DNA of 64,000 nt. Origin: Andalucia godoyi. Lineage: Eukaryota > Discoba > Jakobea > Jakobida > Andaluciidae. A program made the position numbers and the translations under genes. The DNA is taken from contig VRVR01000028.1 of NCBI GenBank assembly GCA_009859145.1, positions 36,438-100,437 of the forward strand. The letters run 5' to 3'. Under the pieces are notes generated by a model. The model saw only the letters and a program-made list of their open reading frames with translations, did not search any database and was not told the DNA's origin. Below, in pieces: positions 8,569-15,995 of the stretch (position 1 is the first letter of the stretch; each line of letters opens with the position of its first letter).

Positions 8569-11246
8569 TGGAGGTTTACCAAAAGAGTAGTTTCAAGGAG
8601 GAGCGAGGTCCTGGCCATGCGATCTCCTTTTGAAACTACCAGCGAAATGGAATACCACTTTCCAATCGTGAAGAAACCATTGTTGAACCTTATGTTGACC
8701 GAAGAAGTTGGGACGAAGTTTGTGCAGGTCGGCGATGCGGATGCAAAGTCGGAGGTGTCCGACTGGACACACGTCCAACTGTATGGCCACGGAACAGAAT
8801 CATCCTGTTCGAAATCTACAGATTCTGCGGCGGAGAGCGCCAGAACGTTTTCTACACCGTGTCGCAAGTACGGCCCTTTGTCAATGACTGCCTGCAGAGG
8901 TCGCATAGGGAGCACCTCAACACGAAATGAAGCACTATTATTTGCATAAGTCGATTCCACCACAAGATGAAACGTGATGCTGCAGTTCGATGGCAGTCTA
9001 TCGGCCGCTATCAACAAGTAAGACCTATTCACGATGACATCAGTGCCTATCCCAGCTCGGGCCAGATCCGCACAAAAAGGTGATTCAGACTGTAGCGTCC
9101 AATAGTATTTCAAGATCGAAGTCGGGCCAGAGATACACTGGATGTGAGGATGAGCGAACGGGATCGCAACACAATCGAGGGAGAGGGACCATTGATGAGA
9201 ACGCCCAAAATAACGCTTATACAAGAACGACGGCCAACCGATGGAACAGAACCGTCCAGGCAGCGTACACTGCCGACTGTCTTCGCTAATAGAATCGTCC
9301 GGACAAGGCTGACAGCGTTGACCGTCAGGACTGACCATGCCAGCATCACACGCAACACAAGAATTCTGATATGCGTGAGGCATGGATCCAGGGCGGCAAA
9401 GGGAGCAATGAGTGCCGTTCGAAATGTGAAAAGGAGGACACGACAAACACTGCGACTGATTGGCCCCAGCCACATAACCAAGAGGACAGAATGAGCATTT
9501 TGTTTCATTGAATCCTCGCACGGCGCCGTTCGGGCATGGAATGCATGAAGCATGCGCCAAATCATGAGTCTGCCCAGGAGGACACATTTTGCATGACATC
9601 CCTGATGAACTCGCAAACAAATCACGGCATTGAATGCATGTGGTTTGGGCTATGTTTGGAGATGATCCAGCAGCACATGGGAAACACTGTTTTCCAGAAG
9701 AGGAAACAGAGCCAGGAGGACATGCAGCGCAGTTCTCAAACACTCCATCTGCCGCTGTGCCAGGACCACAAGCCACACATTCTCTTGAAACATTTGAAAA
9801 GACACTTCCTAATGCACATCCAATACAGTACGAAAAATCCAGAGATGAACGCGTCCCTAATGGACACTGGCGGCAAGCATACCCCGTGGAAGAATTGGAA
9901 AACTGGCCTTCCAGACAACTCTGGCAGCCATCCAGACTGTGCAATACTTCCGAACCCGGCGAACAGTGCTGGCATCGAAAACGAGTCAGCGGGCTTGAGA
10001 ACATGTGTGGAGCACACGGCACACAGTGTGATCTATCCGTATGCACCTCCATGCCATTCGCACAGTGCACACACAGATATCCGGAAGCCAGGTTCGCATA
10101 CTTGCCCGGTGCACATTCAACACACATCGCGCCACCTTGGGCGGGCGCTGATCCTCCAGCACACCGGGTGCACACAAATTCTGAAGACTCGTTGCTGAAC
10201 GACCCTTCTGGGTATCCGACGCAGTCGCTGGCGTCCTCAGACGGCTGCATGCCAGCAGAGCAGTTCATGCAACGAAAGTGCGTTACTTTGTTCGAATACA
10301 TATTATATGGACACCGAGAACAGTCGGTGTACGTCGAAAAATATCCGGGCGGGCATCGCTCGCATGCCAATCCTGTTGATGCGTTGTGAAATTCTCCCTC
10401 AGCACAAGGCGCGCATGCGGAAGACGAGTTCGCGCCGGTCCCACTGTAGTACATTCCGTGCGGACACGGAAGACACGTTGATACATTTTGGCTGCCTTCG
10501 ACAAGAGAATACGTGTTTGCAGGGCAAGCTGCAGCTTCCGCTAGCGAACGAAGCCCAGTCAATGGTGAATACATGCCTGCAGGCAGCTTCAGACACGTGC
10601 TCAAGTTTGCCGCTCCTCGGAACATTGAATAAGTTCCAGCGGGACACAGAATGCAAGTGTTCTTCGCCTGTGCACCCAATGCGGACGAGTAGCTTCCTGG
10701 TGGACAAGGAACACAGGCACTTGCATTCGTGTCCTCCATCTGCTTGTCACGGGGTCCCATTGGTAGTGAAATCAAGTCTGTCAGATCCAGGCTTTGGTTG
10801 AACACAACGAGGGTGGAGATACTGCCGGATAGGAACGAATTGTAATCTCGGCCATCTATACCAAGGAACATCTCTTCCGGATTGAACCACGTGCCAGCAA
10901 CGCGTAGCTGCGATGCAGACAGAATGACATTCGTATACCAGGAAATGTGGGTGTAGTTCACGGAAATCCCTACAACCGCCCAAGTGTTATCGTAGGGTAT
11001 CTCGGGAGGAATGATCTCTGTAACGGGTCCGCAGCAATGTTCCAAGTAGCGGTTAGTAAACCAAAGCCCCTCGCCTTCATACGTATACCACGCTCGACCA
11101 AGGTAGCAATCATGCCGGTAGACCCGGCTGGCACTGAATCCCAGCAATTGCACTAAAATTTGTGCCGCCAGACGGAAAACACCGGAATATATGGTTTCCT
11201 GATCCGTACGATGACTTGCCGTTGAAATGTGGAATATGCAATTCAT
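8409..11246 (-). CDS. Receptor segment 4: ConA-like domain, about 20 Cys repeats, REJ start
   Basis: The largest segment. The ConA-like domain finishes with TWAVVGISVNYTHISWY and SGSISTLVVFNQSLDL. There follow roughly 20 units of the ephrin-receptor-like Cys repeat (CPPGSYSS, CPAGTYS, CPPGYFST and so on), typical of extracellular stalks in protist and metazoan receptors. The last part is REJ/PKD-like (FRVEVLPMRPLQAV, WYSISLVVSKGDRMARTS). The genuine frame is lost at a T4 run near 8,605; one extra T would give GKPPLVVFVQP directly in segment 5. The tail down to 8409 is out of frame. Confidence 0.7.
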   Translation of the reverse strand: MNCIFHISTASHRTDQETIYSGVFRLAAQILVQLLGFSASRVYRHDCYLGRAWYTYEGEGLWFTNRYLEHCCGPVTEIIPPEIPYDNTWAVVGISVNYTHISWYTNVILSASQLRVAGTWFNPEEMFLGIDGRDYNSFLSGSISTLVVFNQSLDLTDLISLPMGPRDKQMEDTNASACVPCPPGSYSSALGAQAKNTCILCPAGTYSMFRGAANLSTCLKLPAGMYSPLTGLRSLAEAAACPANTYSLVEGSQNVSTCLPCPHGMYYSGTGANSSSACAPCAEGEFHNASTGLACERCPPGYFSTYTDCSRCPYNMYSNKVTHFRCMNCSAGMQPSEDASDCVGYPEGSFSNESSEFVCTRCAGGSAPAQGGAMCVECAPGKYANLASGYLCVHCANGMEVHTDRSHCVPCAPHMFSSPLTRFRCQHCSPGSEVLHSLDGCQSCLEGQFSNSSTGYACRQCPLGTRSSLDFSYCIGCALGSVFSNVSRECVACGPGTAADGVFENCAACPPGSVSSSGKQCFPCAAGSSPNIAQTTCIQCRDLFASSSGMSCKMCPPGQTHDLAHASCIPCPNGAVRGFNETKCSFCPLGYVAGANQSQCLSCPPFHISNGTHCSLCRPGSMPHAYQNSCVACDAGMVSPDGQRCQPCPDDSISEDSRQCTLPGRFCSIGWPSFLYKRYFGRSHQWSLSLDCVAIPFAHPHIQCISGPTSILKYYWTLQSESPFCADLARAGIGTDVIVNRSYLLIAADRLPSNCSITFHLVVESTYANNSASFRVEVLPMRPLQAVIDKGPYLRHGVENVLALSAAESVDFEQDDSVPWPYSWTCVQSDTSDFASASPTCTNFVPTSSVNIRFNNGFFTIGKWYSISLVVSKGDRMARTSLLLETTLLVNLHWWYSFSLPHQEFPQWTDSSFPFLSHQFKRASGILGQSLRMGNSWMCLPEIGR

Positions 11247-11772
11247 TACTTATGTCCACATTGTAAAGTTTGATGTGATTGCCGCAACCACTTTGATCAA
11301 GCCACAGAATATTGCCGTCCGTCGTTGCAAAAGCAGAAGCAGACGACGTGAGAAACAGCGCAATCATCTTGTTGAATTCAATCGGATTGGGGGGAGAGAA
11401 GAAAGTGCCTGCAGGGCACTGAATAGCCGAAGGTGGTGCTCTGGAAATTGGAACACAGTCAAATGCCCTGCTAGAATCGTTGAAAAACGTTCCCGAAGGG
11501 CAGTCGACACACGAACCGGACCAGTCTAACGACCATGTCATCACCCGATTGCTTGAGCCATTGGCAGCAACCGCAACGAATAATCCGACTTCAGCAGACC
11601 ACGCGACAGAGCTCCAGCTGTTATCTTCCGCCGAAGCACGGGCAGTCCACGGGATTAATTCGGCTTTGCGAGAAACGTTCACATATGTCCCCGGAGAGCA
11701 TGGAATACAATTGAGAGACGAATTCGATCCGCGCTGATGGCTAGATGTCCCCGGTGGACATGGTACACACAC
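11110..11772 (-). CDS. Receptor segment 3: Cys repeats and start of ConA-like domain
   Basis: The coding frame actually begins upstream at about 11,985, just after the AC repeat. It carries CPPGT/CPAGTF Cys-repeat units and the beginning of a concanavalin/LamG-like sandwich (ILWLDQSGCGNHIKLYN, HIPHFNGKSSYGS). The true frame changes near 11,225. The remaining codons to the stop at 11110 look non-coding. Confidence 0.55.
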   Translation of the reverse strand: MCVPCPPGTSSHQRGSNSSLNCIPCSPGTYVNVSRKAELIPWTARASAEDNSWSSVAWSAEVGLFVAVAANGSSNRVMTWSLDWSGSCVDCPSGTFFNDSSRAFDCVPISRAPPSAIQCPAGTFFSPPNPIEFNKMIALFLTSSASAFATTDGNILWLDQSGCGNHIKLYNVDISNELHIPHFNGKSSYGSGNHIFRCFPSGGTNFSAIAGIQCQPGLPA

Positions 11773-11840
11773 AGATGCATTTCGAGCAGCACGAGTTGTT
11801 GAATAGACTCCCGCAGGGAGATCAACGCATGCAGAAAACT

Positions 11841-12509
11841 CTATGGTGGCATTCGCTGAATCGTAAGTGCCAGGAGGGCATGATACGCAAGATGTTCGGA
11901 GTCTTCGATGAAACTCCAGCCCCTCCTTTTCAACGACCGTTGAAAGGAATGAGTTCTGACCGTATACATTCCACTTAGATGTGTGTGTGTCATCACGACA
12001 TAGTGAGATGCGCTAGGCTCACCGCTTGCCCAGTTTGCATACAGAGAGTTCTCTAAGTGTCCAGCAGTCCATCCGGTCCAGAACTGCACTCCTCTCTCTG
12101 GACCCTCTGTCAAGACCCATGTCCCCGGCGAAAGTTCATCGGAAGCCGCTAGGTATATCGCAGTTGTGCCCCGTATGAAACTCACGAAACTGTTTTCCGC
12201 TGCAGAGGTGACTGTCACCAAGTGTCCGGCAACGCCAGACAAGAAGCTGCTGGCGGCGAAACTCCGGGATTGTGAGAGCGTACGTGGTTCGCTGTCGACT
12301 ATGTAAAAATTTCCGACTTTGGAACATTCCTCGCAGTACAACAGGGATGGATTCTGGGTCAGCAATTGATCTCTGAACTCAGACCATTTTTGCAGAGTGT
12401 GTGCCAGCCGGGCAGGGAATAAGCGCCGAATCATTTGCCCCGGCCGTCGTGCTATAATATCCGCTCGGGATCGGGGAGCTGGCCATGGCGCTCGTTGCTC
12501 CTGTGACAC
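11841..12509 (-). CDS. Receptor segment 2: C-type-lectin-like domain
   Basis: The useful part runs from about 12,450 to 11,990. It has the lectin-fold signature HLVTVTSAAENSFV, then WTGWTAGHLENS and YANWASGEPSASHYVVM. The codons after an (AC)5 run at about 11,987 read on in another frame as KWNVYGQNSF, then EKEGLEFHRRL, then SCVSCPPGTY, which completes the lectin domain and re-enters Cys repeats. The frame change therefore coincides with a dinucleotide repeat. The first ~20 residues of this open frame belong to the wrong frame. Confidence 0.6.
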   Translation of the reverse strand: MSQEQRAPWPAPRSRADIIARRPGQMIRRLFPARLAHTLQKWSEFRDQLLTQNPSLLYCEECSKVGNFYIVDSEPRTLSQSRSFAASSFLSGVAGHLVTVTSAAENSFVSFIRGTTAIYLAASDELSPGTWVLTEGPERGVQFWTGWTAGHLENSLYANWASGEPSASHYVVMTHTHLSGMYTVRTHSFQRSLKRRGWSFIEDSEHLAYHALLALTIQRMPP

Positions 12510-12741
12510 TCGAAAACGTCCTCAGCGGACAGCTCGCGCACGACGATCCAGAAAGGTACTGCCCAGCACGGCAGTCGAGGGCGTCGCTCAACGACGGATA
12601 CGTCATCAGATACACAAATGCCAAAATGACAACCTGGCTCGGCAATCGGCGGCCCTCTGCTGTCGACCGGAGACCATCTGCTGCCGTCCGTGACCGGATC
12701 TGCTTAACGTTGCATCCGTTCCGCAGAAACTCGCTCGACAT
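12379..12741 (-). CDS. Receptor segment 1: N-terminus and first Cys repeats
   Basis: The ATG at 12741 is chosen; the open frame begins at a non-ATG codon 36 bases earlier. A hydrophobic stretch (VVILAFVYLMTYPSLSDA) acts as signal peptide or anchor. It is followed by Cys-repeat sequence with the CPAGTHS-type motif of the ephrin-receptor-like family. The frame stops just after a run of five A (minus strand). Dropping one A there continues smoothly into segment 2. Confidence 0.6.
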   Translation of the reverse strand: MSSEFLRNGCNVKQIRSRTAADGLRSTAEGRRLPSQVVILAFVYLMTYPSLSDALDCRAGQYLSGSSCASCPLRTFSSVTGATSAMASSPIPSGYYSTTAGANDSALIPCPAGTHSAKMV

Positions 12742-12840
12742 TCGCGACACTTGCAAGTAAGTTGCTGGTTGCGACAAAATCTGCCGTATCCCTACAAACT
12801 CCCAACCTTTGGCAGTCTGTGGCCGGAGGCGGCTATGATC

Positions 12841-13059
12841 TTACCGCAGTGTACGTGGACTGCTTGTCTTGATGTAGAAATGAGAACGCGGATAAGAAAG
12901 CATTGACGCAATCCGCAGACTCGTCCGCTTCGTAGACTCATTGATTGACGACGAATTGCAACGTTGCGCTGTCTGATCGAGATGAGTTGCTAAAATTGTA
13001 TCCATCATCGCCATCAACTCCGATCTGGCTTCCCGAACATGAACGGTTGATCGTTTCAT
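12841..13059 (-). CDS. Small ORF, 72 aa, unknown
   Basis: ATG-initiated, Ser/Thr/Arg-rich, no recognised domain. It ends at TAA that overlaps a GTAAGA splice-donor-like sequence, so it could be a 5' exon or upstream ORF of the receptor locus rather than a gene of its own. Weak support. Confidence 0.2.
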   Translation of the reverse strand: MKRSTVHVREARSELMAMMDTILATHLDQTAQRCNSSSINESTKRTSLRIASMLSYPRSHFYIKTSSPRTLR

Positions 13060-13172
13060 TATGCATGTTGTTGGGTTGCAGCATGGATTATGGGTGATCA
13101 GCGATGATTATCCGTGGCTAGTGTACAATGTAGGTGTCATGCCGCACCTTTCATCAAGGACAGAACATTGCC

Positions 13173-13239
13173 TGGCTCCAAAGAGATATCTTCACAGCAA
13201 GCGCAAACCCGGCGCTGCCCCGAAGATGCCGAGAACCGA
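13173..13239 (+). repeat. Dispersed repeat copy 1 (partner at 46139-46195, minus)
   Basis: About 60 bases closely match the minus strand at 46195-46139. Shared blocks are GGCTCCAAAGAG, TCTT-CAGCAA-CGCAAACCC and CCGAAGATGCCGAGAACC. In one frame both copies encode the short peptide APKR-L-SKRKP-PKMPRT, so the repeat may derive from a small basic protein gene. It sits in the convergent gap downstream of the Myb gene. Confidence 0.5.
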
Positions 13240-13289
13240 TCGAAAAACATAAAAATGACATTTATTTGTTTATTTCTGTTAATTGTTGC

Positions 13290-15578
13290 TCACTTTCCAC
13301 CGGCTGTGCGGAAGTACAGACGAAGAATGCCTCCAGCGGTCTGTCTGGGTTTCTTGAAACGCCGGAGGATTTGCGAAAAGCTGAGATCCGACGTGAGGAC
13401 TTCCGAATGATGCAAGATTTCGATCTGCGTCTTCTTGTCGACGTTCAACGTGAACTTGATCCACTGAATCAGTTGGTCGATTGTCAGACGCAGTTTCGCC
13501 TTGATGAGAGGCTTGGGAAGCGGCGACAATGCCGTCTTCTTTGTCTCTTCGGAAGAGTCCAAATACAAGTAGAACAGGGTCTCACCGACTGGTGCACCTG
13601 ACTGTGAAAGCTGGGAGGCCATCGACTCCGGCAGTGCTTCGAGTTCAAACTCCTTTGCGGGCTCTGCCTTCCTGCGGCGCTTCGGGCCGGCTTCGTCCTC
13701 GACGGCAGCGGGGGCTGCAACACGGCGGCGCTTCCTCTTAGAGCCTGCGTCTTCGTCATCAGACTCCGCGTCTTCTTCGTCACCATCTTCGCTCGCGGCA
13801 TCATCAGCCTCCTTGGCGTCATCATACTCGACAATCATTCCACTGTCGTCATCATCTGCCTTCTTAATAGCTCTCTTGCGCTTACCCGAGTCCGGAACCG
13901 CAGCTTCACCATCTTTGCCGGACGCGAGAGAGACCAGCAGATCGTGGGCTTCAGAGTCGTCCACGGACATCTTGGGCTTTCGACCACGCTTACGGCCGGA
14001 GGCTCCGCCCACCGTCTTTGACTCGGAGGGAACAACGGGCGCGCCTTCCTCCTCCTGATCATCGGAATCGTCGTCGTCGTTCGCACGTCGGCGACCACGT
14101 CTTCCCTTCTTTGTCGAAGATGGTGTTGAAGCTGCTGCTGCTGCCGCCGCCGCAGAGCCATTGGCTGTACCGACGACTGCAGACAATGCAGATACTGACG
14201 AGGGTCCAAATGGCGTAAGCGCCGATCCGAGTGCTGCCATGAACGGGATGAATGTAATGGTGGACGTTGAGGTGGGACCAACAAACTCTCCGTTTTGACC
14301 AAGCTGCGCGGGAATGAAGGAGCGAGAAAACGCTGCAGCGACATTTCCCGGGACAAGTGGGTGGAAATTGTTCAAATAAACGAGCATGTCGTAAAACTTC
14401 TTCAAGCCCTGTGCAGAACGGAAAGGCAGGAAAAAGCGGCGGTGGCGCTGCAAAATTCGATCGAAGACCTCGACGGACACAGGATGCGGCATCGCACGCA
14501 TTTCAGATGCGAGGACGTCTTGTTCCGAGATCGACAGTGGGAACTTGTATTCGGTCAAATCACCATGGATGATGCGAGACGACACATGGAACTCTGTTGT
14601 CGGCGTCGAGATCGACAGCGATCCCGGCTGGGCATGCGGAGCACCTACTCCGAGGGAGATGGACGACATTGCAGAGGGCATCTGTGAGTGTTGGGAAAGG
14701 GCACGCTTGCGAGCAGACATTGTCGCGTCGTCTTCTGTCCCGTTTCCAAGAACGGACGTGTCCATGGAGCCGTCAGGATTCTGTTGTTGATGATGGCCAT
14801 GGTGATGATGGCCATGATGACCCGAGACATCGTCGTCCTGGTCATCCCCGTTGACGCCTGGGACACCCGCGACAGACCCGTCGCCAGCTGCACCCATTCC
14901 ACCAACCACAAGACCGTGAGGGTCGCCGAGACGATCGACGTGTCCATCACGCTTTCTTTGGAAATACCGATGTCGACATTGGATATCCGTGCGGGCAGAG
15001 CCCATCTCCTTTGCCACTCGGATCCAGGAAGACTCGCCGTAGCGATCCACAAGAGATTGCAGCAACATGTCTTCCTGCAGAGTCCAGTCTCCTTTGGTGA
15101 TCTGAGGATTCAGCACACGGTGCCAATGCTGGTTGCACTGGTCCGCAGTGAAGATGTTGCCGAGCTCGGCACCAATTCTCTTCCAGTTCCGCGCACCATG
15201 CATCTGAACAGCAAGTCGGAGCTGCTCATCCTGCTCAGCAGTCCATCGTCGGCAGTGTGCTGAGCGACGGGACCGGGGTCTGGAGATGCGGTAGTCCACC
15301 ATCGGGTCCGACGACGAAGACGACGCGCCAGAACTCCCAGCCCCTGAAGACCCTGCTCCGGCACTCCCTGTCCCAGACGGCACTGGCATCATCGACAGCC
15401 CCATGCTGCTCGGATCCGCCGAGTTCACCGGAGGCGGGGAGATTGAGTTGGACAGTCCAATGCCATTCAGATTCATCCCAACTGGACCAGACGACTGCGT
15501 ATGAGCTCCGGGAATCCCAGTTGGAATCGCATACGCAAAGGATTGCTGCGAGCCATTGTTCGCACTAGAAGAATCCAT
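13290..15578 (-). CDS. Myb-repeat nuclear protein with RAWUL-like C-terminus
   Basis: 762 aa from ATG at 15578. After a Ser/Gly/Pro-rich N-terminus there are two Myb/SANT repeats: about residues 109-157 (RRWTAEQDEQLRLAVQMHG, NWKRIGAEL, CNQHWHRVLNP) and 162-208 (KGDWTLQEDMLLQSLVDRYG, W-I-R-VAKEM, CRHRYFQ). A conserved-looking central block lies at about 325-430, then Ala-rich, acidic and KRKRR-type nuclear-localisation segments. The last ~98 residues (KLRLTIDQLIQWIKFTLNV, IEILHHSEVL, ILRLYFR) match the pattern of the RAWUL ubiquitin-like fold of Polycomb-group RING proteins, here without a RING. Probably a chromatin or DNA-binding regulator. The RAWUL call is by pattern only. Confidence 0.8.
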   Translation of the reverse strand: MDSSSANNGSQQSFAYAIPTGIPGAHTQSSGPVGMNLNGIGLSNSISPPPVNSADPSSMGLSMMPVPSGTGSAGAGSSGAGSSGASSSSSDPMVDYRISRPRSRRSAHCRRWTAEQDEQLRLAVQMHGARNWKRIGAELGNIFTADQCNQHWHRVLNPQITKGDWTLQEDMLLQSLVDRYGESSWIRVAKEMGSARTDIQCRHRYFQRKRDGHVDRLGDPHGLVVGGMGAAGDGSVAGVPGVNGDDQDDDVSGHHGHHHHGHHQQQNPDGSMDTSVLGNGTEDDATMSARKRALSQHSQMPSAMSSISLGVGAPHAQPGSLSISTPTTEFHVSSRIIHGDLTEYKFPLSISEQDVLASEMRAMPHPVSVEVFDRILQRHRRFFLPFRSAQGLKKFYDMLVYLNNFHPLVPGNVAAAFSRSFIPAQLGQNGEFVGPTSTSTITFIPFMAALGSALTPFGPSSVSALSAVVGTANGSAAAAAAAASTPSSTKKGRRGRRRANDDDDSDDQEEEGAPVVPSESKTVGGASGRKRGRKPKMSVDDSEAHDLLVSLASGKDGEAAVPDSGKRKRAIKKADDDDSGMIVEYDDAKEADDAASEDGDEEDAESDDEDAGSKRKRRRVAAPAAVEDEAGPKRRRKAEPAKEFELEALPESMASQLSQSGAPVGETLFYLYLDSSEETKKTALSPLPKPLIKAKLRLTIDQLIQWIKFTLNVDKKTQIEILHHSEVLTSDLSFSQILRRFKKPRQTAGGILRLYFRTAGGK

Positions 15579-15995
15579 GAGGTTCGAAATTTATTTTTCC
15601 CCTCCTCAAAAAAAGTGGTCGTAAACCGTGAACCAAAAAAGAAGCAGCAAGCGAGAATACGAAAGATGTGAGGAAAAAAAATTCGAAAGGAAAAAAGAAA
15701 AGGAAAAATAGTAAAAGACAAGGAGTGAGAAAAGGGTCGTAAGAACTACAGAAATTTACAGAAAACTACAGGAAGGGACTGCTCAGTGGAAACTCGGAAA
15801 AGGAGTTGGGCGGTCGAATCGTGAGTATAATCGCTACACAGACAGCCCAGAATACGCTCTATTGCTACGCTGAACTGCAGTTTGTGATGGATTTGGCGGT
15901 GAAACCACCGAGCATCCAGCATCAATTCAGATAAAACGGTCACATGAGGACTCCTTGATGCTGGCCATCGGCACTGCTTTTTGTTGCGCGTGAGG
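15579..15995. other. Intergenic
   Basis: 5' flank of the Myb gene and 3' flank of the TPS gene. A-rich near 15,600-15,740 on the plus strand (T-rich on the coding strand). No gene seen. Confidence 0.5.

Larger units (their letters stand above)
5125..12741 (-). other. Interrupted mosaic receptor locus (polycystin/adhesion-GPCR-like)
   Basis: Six consecutive minus-strand open segments read as one protein of about 2,500 residues. In order: N-terminal hydrophobic anchor or signal; Cys repeats (ephrin-receptor/GCC2-GCC3 type); C-type-lectin-like domain; more Cys repeats; ConA/LamG-like domain; about 20 further Cys repeats; REJ/Ig-like region; one EGF-like module; a GPS motif; about seven TM helices. 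The segments are separated by four frame changes (near 12,450, 11,990, 11,225 and 8,605) and one in-frame TGA at 7,096-7,098. Domains continue across every break. Either this is a pseudogene or a gene with assembly indels, or very short introns are used. A GT-AG segment of 26-49 nt can be drawn at each junction, but without the GTATGT consensus of the confirmed introns. The segments are listed separately. Confidence 0.7.

Noticed and set aside
8590-8620. Programmed ribosomal frameshift at the T4 run in the receptor
   Set aside because: No canonical X-XXY-YYZ slippery site, and four other breaks in the same locus would each need their own recoding event.
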